This document shows, in pieces, positions 36,667 through 45,500 of a stretch of 64,000 nucleotides of DNA (positions within the stretch are counted from its first letter, which is position 1; each line of letters opens with the position of its first letter). Where the stretch lies: the NCBI GenBank assembly GCA_965201045.1, contig OZ241746.1, positions 4,588,001 through 4,652,000 on the forward strand, given 5' to 3'. The DNA comes from JAPORK01 sp026710285 (lineage in GTDB: Bacteria > Pseudomonadota > Gammaproteobacteria > Pseudomonadales > Endozoicomonadaceae). The position numbers and the translations under genes were made by a program. A model generated the notes under the pieces. It did no database searches, had not been told where the DNA came from, and worked only from the letters and a program-made list of their open reading frames with translations.

Positions 36667-36678
36667 CTCCTCTAATTA

Positions 36679-39600
36679 TTAACCAGGCTTTTGGAATGTT
36701 ACCATCCACTCATATGTATCCTGATCAAGTTTTTTGATTCCAAAATCGCTTACTACCCGTTTTATATTATCTAATCCTTTTGTAAACATCGTCTCCTCAT
36801 CTTGCTCTCCAAACACACCTTCACCTTTTAGTGAATAATCAAGCATCCATCTAGCAAGATCATCATCACCCACCTGACGTATAATAACATGCAACTGACC
36901 TCCTGGCTTCAGTAAATCATATCCTAATTGTAAATAGTTTTCATTTCTTGAATATTCCTGAAGTATTTGATCAAAAGTATTTGCACCTTCCTGAACTGTT
37001 ATATCACTAAAATCATTAAAATCTACCGTATAATTAGCTGCATCCAGCCCTATTTCAGAAAATGTAGTAACATGAGTGTGATCACAGAAATCAGTACAAT
37101 AATTACCACACCCAAAAACACCTTTCTTGGGTTCAGGAATATCCTCAACCACGGCAGCGGTATTGCCTTCTTCTGCTGCTGGTTCCTCGTTGCTTGCAAC
37201 CATCCCATCATGAACCGCAGCTATGGTAGCATTTGCACCTTCGTCGGCGCTATTTGCAGTGTTTAACATAGTTCCATCAATTTCATTATTCGCAGCAGCA
37301 ATTAATATGTCTTCAGCTTCTTCTGGCAGATCCTTCATAATATCCGTACTGGCTGTTAATCCTTCTGCTAATGTTGCTCCTCCTGTTGCTGCTACTTCAT
37401 CGAGGATTACTGTTGCTCCTATCAGACCTGCAGCTGCACCAATGCCTGCCACGATAGCCGCCATTCCCACTGCAAATAATGCCCCTCCATAAACACTTCC
37501 GGTAACCATTGACGCTTGCTGCAAACCTTTATTAGCAGGTTTTACTGCTGATGCAAAAGCTAATGCAGCCGGCGCGGCAAGCGCCATACCTGCAGCAGAT
37601 ACCGGACCTAAGACGATACCCATAGCACCCCATATCAGTGATGCTCCAACTCCTCGGACAAGTTTACTATGACTCAATTTCATTCCCAGAGTAAAAACAA
37701 TACTGGTCAGTTTAAACGCTTTACCCATCCAGCTTGGCATATTACCACTGGGATCACTATTCATTATCGGATTATTACTGCCAAAAGCATAACCATCACC
37801 GGCAGGATCTTCACTGACAAAGTAGCGCTGAGACGGGTTATAGGTACGATGACCGTCACCTAAAAATTGCCAGCCTGTTGCAGTATCCATTATTTCATTA
37901 TCAAATCCTCTTAGTGCCTGTTGAAAAGCTGGAACTGTTGTATTTTGTTTTCCGTAAGACCATACCATACCATAGGGACTATAAATATTGTGTTGTTGTA
38001 CATTCCACTGTTTTAACGTTTTATCCTGTTTTAATATGCTAATCACATCACCTTTATAATTACTTTCATTCCAGTCAGTAATCACATTATCCGTTGTTTT
38101 AACTTCTGCTGACGGATAGCTGATTCTATGCAGATTATTAGCTGTGTCAGTGATAATCTCACCGCTCAGTACACCTTCCTGATAAAGCATCTGCCGGGTT
38201 CCTTTTTGAGTCACCACTTTGACTTCTTTTCCCTGACCATCGTAGTTATAGCGGCTAACCCCACCTGCTGCATTCATAACCCGGGTTATCTGATTAAAAG
38301 GGTTATAGCTTATTTTATTGCCCTGACCATCAATGGTCATATTTCCGGCTGCATCATACACAAAAGCATGGGTCTCAGGTTGCTGATTATTCCATTGTGT
38401 ACTAATTGCAGTTAATCGCAGCGGTACTTCAGGATTGGCATAGATATAAGACATTATTTTATTTAATGAATGCCATGTTGGCGATGAAGTATCAATTAAT
38501 TTTTCAGTAACACCTGCAATACGGTTTAGTCGTGTAAACTTATAATTTTGTTGTATAATAATCGGCGCTGTTTTCAGGTTATCACCACTAAAGGCTGTAT
38601 CATGCGGACAAAGATTGTTGTCTCCGTTACAATTCATTGAGACCAGATTATCCAGACGATCATAACGATAATTGATTGTTGCCTGACGATTTTGATCATC
38701 ATCACTACGCTGTAAACAAATAATATTTCCATCCGCATCGTAAATATAAGATTCACTATGCAGTGGTTTTCCATTAATCCTGTCTTTTACTGTCTCCACC
38801 TGACCCCATGGATTATATGTAAGCATACGTACCATACCACTACCGTATACTTCTTTTACTATACGGGAAAAAGAGTCATAGAATAACTGTTCAATGCGTG
38901 TGGTATTACCATTATTTTCCTGATAGGTTTTCTCTACCGGTCTGAGCAGTTTGTCAAGTGTATAAATCGTTTTATTATGCTGAGAATCTGTTCGACTCAC
39001 AAGGTGGTCATAGCTATCGTAAGCCAGCGTTTCAGCATTGCTTGCATATCTATTAATACCTGTGTGTACTGTGCTTGCTAATAGCCCGTCATTGCGATAA
39101 TGATAAGTGGTAACACCGATATTATCAGTCACTGTCAGTGGTTTATGATTATGATGATCAAAACTGACTCGTAAAAATACTTTACCATCCAGACTATCGG
39201 TTACTGCCTTGCCAATGGTATTGTAAGACAACTCGATATGGTGTCCGTTAGATTTATCAATACCAGACAACTGACCATTTACATTATAATGGTAAGTGGT
39301 TCTTTTACCATCTTCTCTGGCTGACCATAATTTTTGACCTGCTGCATTAAAGCCTGCCGATGCCAGCAGATATTGTCCTCCCTGTAAAGGCATGATCAGA
39401 TGTTTAATAACATGACCGGTCAGATCATAAACATTATGCATTCTGTCTCCGGCAGGGTTGATGATATCGGTTACATGTCCAAGTGCATCATAGTGCTTTT
39501 GTACGACTCTTCCCATGGGATCTTCAGTACTAATAAGACGACCAAAACCATCGTAATTCATCCTGGTGACTCTTGCATCTGGCTGTTTATCTCCCACTGT

Positions 39601-42198
39601 ACAGAGTGCGCTCACAGCAGGCAGAATACCTTTGGTGGCAGGTAATATAATCTGTTCTAGCGGTTTTCCGGTTACACTGCTAATCCCTATGGTTACAGTA
39701 GTACGATTGTTTTGTGCATTTTCTGAGTAGTGAATTATACAACGATGGGCATTATCATACTTGGTGATTTCTGTTTCTCCGTCGGGCAGGTGTTTTTTGA
39801 TTAGACGTCCATAAATATCATAATAAAAACGGGTAGTCAGTGCTACCGTTCCTCTGTGACCCTGTGCATAAAGTGTACTGGTTGCCATCTCCCCTTCAGC
39901 ATTGTAAGTTATTTTTGTTTGCTGTTGCCACACCCCAGGTTCAGGATGTCCCTGCAGATCCTTTTTTTCAGTATAAGTTGCCAGCTTTCTTCCTGAACCA
40001 TCAAAAATCACTTTTTCCTGCATACCACTCGGTGCAGTTACAGTCACACTGTTTTCATTTTCAGATAACTTATACTGCTTCCGTACCGTCGTTTCAAAAG
40101 GCGTACCTACTGCATCAGTACGTGCTGTGAGCCGACCCATTGTATCATATTTAAAGGTTTGAACATTTTTTTTATCCTCAGAAACTACCCGGAGTGGCTT
40201 AGGAATAAATACGCTCTTTTCAGTTATTACTGATGATACAGACTGATTCTTTCCTGTATCAATATAATCTGAAGTGGTTTCAGTACCATTCTTATTTAAG
40301 GTATACTGATAATGATGTGTAATCTTCTTAACGCTTTCAGCAGGAAGATTTGTTCCTGTTAGTTGTGTCTGTTTTAACAAACCATAGGTGAGTGGATTAC
40401 TTTTATCCTGGTAATAATAACGCGTTTCTGTTCGTTGTTCATTACTACTTTGAACGCTGTTTTGATACAGTACCAACGTATAACTTTCATTATTTCTGTT
40501 AGCCTCTTTTTTATAAGTCATCGTTGTTATTACCGGAGACAAAAGTGCACTGTTTTTTAGCGGAATAGGAAATCTTTTTGTTATTTCTGCTAAAGAAGCT
40601 ACCGGCCATCCAACAGGTGCAGCAGGGCAGAAACGATCACCATTTTGTGGGCAGTAAATTGTTTCTGCTTTGCGACCATAACTATCAGTTTCACTGATTA
40701 ATCGCCCGTAATTATCATAACTTCTGTTCACTGTCGTTATTACCGGTGCAGACAGATTATCTCCCCACTTTTTATTCACGACCTTTAAAGGCAGAGACCA
40801 GGTATCTGGCAGTTGATCAAAAGAAGTATTTGCACAACCATCTTCCTTATCTGTACGACAAAAATAAACGATGGTCTCAGTAAGTGGTTTATTCGTCTTA
40901 TCACTGACTGTTTTAGTATCAATTAATAAATGATATTTATTATACGTACGAATCGTTTGTATCTGACCGTTATCTTGTTTTGTCTGATAGGTGTAACCGG
41001 AAGGTGCTTCAAACAGTATATCTGTCTTTGAATCAGGCAGTCCGGTTAAACCCGCATTGAAACCAAGATAATCATGATTGTTACTGTTTGTTGAACTATA
41101 ACTGTAATCTATATGCATCGGTGGCTGATTTGCACCGGGAATGATCCTGACTTCACTGACCACACATAGGGATGCAAAGGGTTGTAACGGATTATTATTG
41201 ATAATATTGGGTAATTTCATCTCATGACGACAGTCATAAGTAAATTCTTTTTCCATTCCGGTAAAATAGTGAATACCCGTCAGTAGATTTTGACCGTTGT
41301 GCACGTTATCGTAACTTAAACGAACCAACCTGGAATCATCAGTAGCCTGCTGATCATTACTTCCCGGAAACAGAATGTTACGTACCTGACGATTTTCTAA
41401 ACTAATCCGCATATTAACCGGGTGTCCCTGTACATCATAACTGGTAACAGTGAGGTAGTTGTTTTTTCTTGTCAGCGAAATTGAATGACCATTATCGTTA
41501 ATTATTTTTTGTAAAAGATGACTTCCGGGCATATAGTCAAAATTGACACCGTCTCCATTTTGCTGTTCCATACGAATTTCATAACCATCACGGTCTAAAA
41601 TATCCTTTAACCCGTTTGCAGATTTAATCACAAATCCTCCTTTGTCATCATTGGTAATGATGACATTTTTTAGCTTGTGATAGCGTGGATACCAGCTTCC
41701 GTCAGGCTGCTGTTTCAAAAAATAACTTTTTCCTCCTGCCGTGTTCAGCTGATGAGTAGCCGGATTATAGTGGGTCAGATTCCATGTCCAGCCACGCCCT
41801 AAATGATCCGGATCACCTTTTGTGCCACTGTTATAATTCATTTCCAGATCAATATCAGGACCATGACCAAAATTACTCCGTAATAAGCCGACTTTCACAG
41901 AAACAAGCAGCATACCGGTTCTAGGATCTACCTGACTGTTTCCGCTTTTAGCAAAATTAAAGGAGTTGGACCATATGGACAAACCACCACCTGATTCAGC
42001 CATTAAAAACTGTTGATGATTGGTTTTATTTTTTGTATCTGAAGTATTTTTATGTAATAGTATTTTTTTATTAATGTAAGTATTATTATGGTGAGTTTTA
42101 ATTTTTCCAATAGCTAAATTTATTTTTCCAAAATATAAAAACAGAAATAAAATTAATAATATATTTATAAAATAATACAGACGTTTATTAAATTTCAT
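36679..42198 (-). CDS. Gene 7: secreted YD-repeat protein with methyltransferase-like tip
   Basis: The protein has 1,839 residues. It starts at MKFNKRLYYF behind GGAAGGAAGG, the best Shine-Dalgarno of the large genes. The signal segment is LLILFLFLYFGKINLAIG. Counting from the C-terminus, the core SEDPAGDG is near residue 1,462, the hydrophobic stretch is about 1,490-1,597, the linker about 1,598-1,690 and the tip about 1,691-1,839. The tip has VFGCGNYCTDFCDH with an additional Cys, FDQILQEYS (Gln for Glu) and LLKPGGQLHVII, and ends VTFQKPG. The linker (LAEGLTASTDIM ... NEIDGTMLNTANSADEGAN) is of the same subtype as those of genes 5, 10 and 11. It shares the extra Asp of RSDDDQNRQ with gene 6. 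Confidence 0.93.
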   Translation of the reverse strand: MKFNKRLYYFINILLILFLFLYFGKINLAIGKIKTHHNNTYINKKILLHKNTSDTKNKTNHQQFLMAESGGGLSIWSNSFNFAKSGNSQVDPRTGMLLVSVKVGLLRSNFGHGPDIDLEMNYNSGTKGDPDHLGRGWTWNLTHYNPATHQLNTAGGKSYFLKQQPDGSWYPRYHKLKNVIITNDDKGGFVIKSANGLKDILDRDGYEIRMEQQNGDGVNFDYMPGSHLLQKIINDNGHSISLTRKNNYLTVTSYDVQGHPVNMRISLENRQVRNILFPGSNDQQATDDSRLVRLSYDNVHNGQNLLTGIHYFTGMEKEFTYDCRHEMKLPNIINNNPLQPFASLCVVSEVRIIPGANQPPMHIDYSYSSTNSNNHDYLGFNAGLTGLPDSKTDILFEAPSGYTYQTKQDNGQIQTIRTYNKYHLLIDTKTVSDKTNKPLTETIVYFCRTDKEDGCANTSFDQLPDTWSLPLKVVNKKWGDNLSAPVITTVNRSYDNYGRLISETDSYGRKAETIYCPQNGDRFCPAAPVGWPVASLAEITKRFPIPLKNSALLSPVITTMTYKKEANRNNESYTLVLYQNSVQSSNEQRTETRYYYQDKSNPLTYGLLKQTQLTGTNLPAESVKKITHHYQYTLNKNGTETTSDYIDTGKNQSVSSVITEKSVFIPKPLRVVSEDKKNVQTFKYDTMGRLTARTDAVGTPFETTVRKQYKLSENENSVTVTAPSGMQEKVIFDGSGRKLATYTEKKDLQGHPEPGVWQQQTKITYNAEGEMATSTLYAQGHRGTVALTTRFYYDIYGRLIKKHLPDGETEITKYDNAHRCIIHYSENAQNNRTTVTIGISSVTGKPLEQIILPATKGILPAVSALCTVGDKQPDARVTRMNYDGFGRLISTEDPMGRVVQKHYDALGHVTDIINPAGDRMHNVYDLTGHVIKHLIMPLQGGQYLLASAGFNAAGQKLWSAREDGKRTTYHYNVNGQLSGIDKSNGHHIELSYNTIGKAVTDSLDGKVFLRVSFDHHNHKPLTVTDNIGVTTYHYRNDGLLASTVHTGINRYASNAETLAYDSYDHLVSRTDSQHNKTIYTLDKLLRPVEKTYQENNGNTTRIEQLFYDSFSRIVKEVYGSGMVRMLTYNPWGQVETVKDRINGKPLHSESYIYDADGNIICLQRSDDDQNRQATINYRYDRLDNLVSMNCNGDNNLCPHDTAFSGDNLKTAPIIIQQNYKFTRLNRIAGVTEKLIDTSSPTWHSLNKIMSYIYANPEVPLRLTAISTQWNNQQPETHAFVYDAAGNMTIDGQGNKISYNPFNQITRVMNAAGGVSRYNYDGQGKEVKVVTQKGTRQMLYQEGVLSGEIITDTANNLHRISYPSAEVKTTDNVITDWNESNYKGDVISILKQDKTLKQWNVQQHNIYSPYGMVWSYGKQNTTVPAFQQALRGFDNEIMDTATGWQFLGDGHRTYNPSQRYFVSEDPAGDGYAFGSNNPIMNSDPSGNMPSWMGKAFKLTSIVFTLGMKLSHSKLVRGVGASLIWGAMGIVLGPVSAAGMALAAPAALAFASAVKPANKGLQQASMVTGSVYGGALFAVGMAAIVAGIGAAAGLIGATVILDEVAATGGATLAEGLTASTDIMKDLPEEAEDILIAAANNEIDGTMLNTANSADEGANATIAAVHDGMVASNEEPAAEEGNTAAVVEDIPEPKKGVFGCGNYCTDFCDHTHVTTFSEIGLDAANYTVDFNDFSDITVQEGANTFDQILQEYSRNENYLQLGYDLLKPGGQLHVIIRQVGDDDLARWMLDYSLKGEGVFGEQDEETMFTKGLDNIKRVVSDFGIKKLDQDTYEWMVTFQKPG

Positions 42199-42353
42199 TA
42201 TAATTTACCTTCCTTCCTAAATTTAACAAGTTAAATTTGCAAGGTAAATTACACCTAACAAATATAATTAACAGTTAATGTAAAGTTAGACAAGAGATAT
42301 TTGTTTTATTTTTTTTTAAACATCAGATAAAGGGATTAGTTACTTTTATACTG

Positions 42354-42484
42354 TTTGGTCTGTGGTCATGCAAACTTAATAGTATATTGCAGGTATATTT
42401 CTCTTTTAAATCAACTCATACTATCTTTGAAAAACTTGCATAATTTATTATTAAACAATTATCAGGTAATATACACAGACCAAA
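42354..42484. repeat. 131-bp inverted-arm spacer element
   Basis: The 11-bp arms TTTGGTCTGTG and CACAGACCAAA are perfect. Inside, ATGCAA/TTGCAT and ATAGTAT/ATACTAT can pair. In other copies the last pair reads AGTATG/CATGCT with one G-U, a hint of RNA-level constraint. Confidence 0.6.
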
Positions 42485-42518
42485 ATTACATTTAACACTA
42501 TCACTAATACTAAAGCAT

Positions 42519-42539
42519 TGAGAACCATTTAAGTGCTCA
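42519..42539 (-). terminator. Mutated hairpin after gene 8
   Basis: The left arm is TGAGAAC instead of TGAGCAC, so one central pair with GTGCTCA is lost. The position is equivalent to the other post-stop hairpins. Confidence 0.25.
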
Positions 42540-42551
42540 CCCCTTTAATTA

Positions 42552-45500
42552 TCAGCCAGGCTTTTGAAATGTTATCATCCATTCATGCGTATCATCATAG
42601 TCTGCAACTCCAAAACTATTTGCTACCTGTTTTATATTCTCTAATCCTTCTGTAAGTCTCGCATTTTCTACCTCTCCAAACAAATCTTCTACCCCTCTAA
42701 ACAAACTTTTACCTTTATTGAAATAATTTATAAGCCAATTACCACCATAATTTCTATTACGTACAATAACATACATCTTGCCACCCGGTTTCAGTAAATC
42801 ATATCCTAATTGTAAATACCTTTCATCTCTTACATATTCTTGAAGTATTTCATTAAAAGTCCCTTCACCTTCATTATTTATTACCTGATCTACAGACTCA
42901 TCAAAATATAACGTATAATTAGCTTGATCCATATACCGTGTAGAAAATGTAGTAAGCTGCTCATGATTACAGTCAATATCAGCACTATTACCACACCCAA
43001 AAATACCTCGCTTGAGTTGCGGAATATTCTCAACAGTAGCAGCGGTATTTTCTTCATCTTCAAGTTCAAGCTTTCCAACCACATATGCATCAATGCCGTC
43101 ATTAGAGGACACTTCACTTTCGCTGGTGCTACTTCCCAACTCCTCCGAACTACTCATTATAGGTTCTAATATTGCTTTCCCATCGCTTTGATTCAACATA
43201 ACTTTTGCATTTTCAAGGTTTTTTGCAGCTTGCAAAAGCGCAGGCGCTTCTTCAATCATATCCCACTCTCCATCTACCGCTGCTCCTCCTGTTGCTGCTA
43301 CTTCATCGAGCATTACTGTTGCTCCTATCAGACCTGCAGCTGCACCAATGCCTGCCACGATAGCCGCCAGTCCCACTGCAAATAATGCCCCTCCATAAAC
43401 ACTTCCGGTAACCATTGACGCTTGCTGTAAACCTTTATTAGCAGGTTTTACTGCTGATGCAAAAGCTAATGCAGCCGGCGCAGCAAGCGCCATACCTGCG
43501 GCAGATACCGGACCTAAGACGATACCCATCGCACCCCAGATCAGTGATGCTCCAACTCCCCGGACAAGTTTACTATGACTCAATTTCATTCCCAGAGTAA
43601 AAACAATGCTAGTCAGTTTAAATGCTTTACCCATCCAGCTTGGCATATTACCACTGGGATCGCTATTCATTATCGGATTGTTACTGCCAAAAGCATAACC
43701 ATCACCGGCAGGATCTTCACTAACAAAGTAGCGCTGAGACGGGTTATAAGTGCGATGACCGGCACCTAAAAATTGCCAGCCTGTTGCAGCATCGGTTATT
43801 TCGTTATCAAATCCTTTTAGTGCCTGTTGAAAAGCCGGAACCGTTGTCTTTTGTTTTCCGTAAGACCATACCATACCATAGGGACTATAAATATTGTGTT
43901 GTTGTACACTCCACTGTTTTAACGTTTTATCCTGTTTTAATATGCTAATCACATCACCCTTATAATTACTTTCATTCCAGTCAGTAATCACATTGTCAGT
44001 TGTTTTAACTTCTGCTGACGGATAGCTGATTCTATGCAGATTATTAGCTGTGTCAGTGATAATCTCACCGCTCAGTACACCTTCCTGATACAGCATCTGC
44101 CGGGTTCCTTTTTGAGTCACCACTTTGACTTCTTTTCCCTGACCATCGTAGTTATAGCGACTAACCCCACCGGCTGCATTCATAACCCGGGTTATCTGAT
44201 TAAAAGGGTTATAGCTTATTTTATTACCCTGACCATCAATAGTCATATTTCCGGCTGTATCGTAAACGAAAGCATGGGTCTCAGGTTGCTGATTATCCCA
44301 TTGTGTACTGATTGCAGTTAATCGCAGTGGTACTTCAGGATTAGCATAGATATAAGACATTGTTTTATTTAACGAATGCCATGTTGGCGATGAAGTATCA
44401 ATTAATTTTTCAGTAACACCGGCAATACGATTTAGTCGTGTAAACTTATAATTTTGCTGTATAATAGTTGGCGCTGTTTTCAGGTTATCACCACTAAATG
44501 CTGTATCATGCGGACAGAGATTGTTGCCTCCGTTACAATTCATTGAGACAAGATTATCCAGACGATCATAACGATAATGTATCGTTGCCTGATGATTCTT
44601 ATCATCACTACGCTGTAAACGAATGATATTTCCATCCGTATCGTAAATATAAGATTCACTATGTAGTAGTTTTCCATTAATTCTGTCTTTTAATGTCTCC
44701 ACTTGCCCCCATGGATTATACGTCAACGTTCTTACCATGCCGCTACCATAAACTTCCTTTACTATACGGGAAAAAGAATCATAGAATAACTGCTCAATAT
44801 GTGTGATTTTACCATTGTTTTCCTGATAGGTTTTCTCTACGGGTCTAACTAGGTTGTCAAGTGTATAAATCGTTTTATTATGCTGAGAATCTGTTCGACT
44901 CACAAGGTGGTCATAGCTATCGTAAGCCAGCGTTTCAGCATTGCTTGCATATCTATTAATACCTGTGTGTACTGTGCTTGCTAACAGCCCGTCATTACGA
45001 TAATGATAAGTGGTAACACCGGTATTATCAGTCACTGTCAGTGGTTTATGATTATGATGATCAAAACTGACTCGTAAAAATACTTTACCATCCAGACTAT
45101 CGGTTACTGCCTTACCAATGGTATTGTAAGACAACGCGATATGGTGTCCGTTAGATTTATCAATACCAGACAACTGACCATTTACATTATAATAGTAAGT
45201 GGTTCTTTTACCATCTTCTCTGGCTGACCATAATTTTTGACCTGCTGCATTAAAGCCTGCCGATGCCAGCAGATATTGTCCTCCCTGTAAAGGCATGATC
45301 AGATGTTTAATAACATGACCGGTCAGATCATAAACATTATGCATTCTGTCTCCGGCAGGGTTGATGATATTGGTTACATGTCCAAGTGCATCATAGTGCT
45401 TTTGTACGACTCTTCCCATGGGATCTTCAGTACTAATAAGACGACCAAAACCATCGTAATTCATCCTGGTGACTCTTGCATCTGGCTGTTTATCTCCGGC

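Larger units (their letters stand above)
36064..36678. other. Spacer between genes 7 and 6
   Basis: This 615-bp AT-rich spacer has, right to left, a hairpin at 36646-36666, the inverted-arm element at 36483-36613, a broken small ORF at 36341-36447, the promoter-like pair TTGATA-18 bp-TATATT at 36278-36307, and the upstream box near 36157. Its left half duplicates the spacer upstream of gene 4. Confidence 0.6.
42199..42551. other. Shortened spacer between genes 8 and 7
   Basis: At 353 bp it lacks about 200 bp present in neighbours. The AT-rich box (GTTAGACAAGAGATATTTG, about 42283) runs through a T-tract and TTTAAA straight into CATCAGATAAAGGGATTAG. The distal promoter region and the whole small ORF are gone. 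The inverted-arm element (42354-42484) and a mutated hairpin (42519-42539) remain. Confidence 0.6.
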
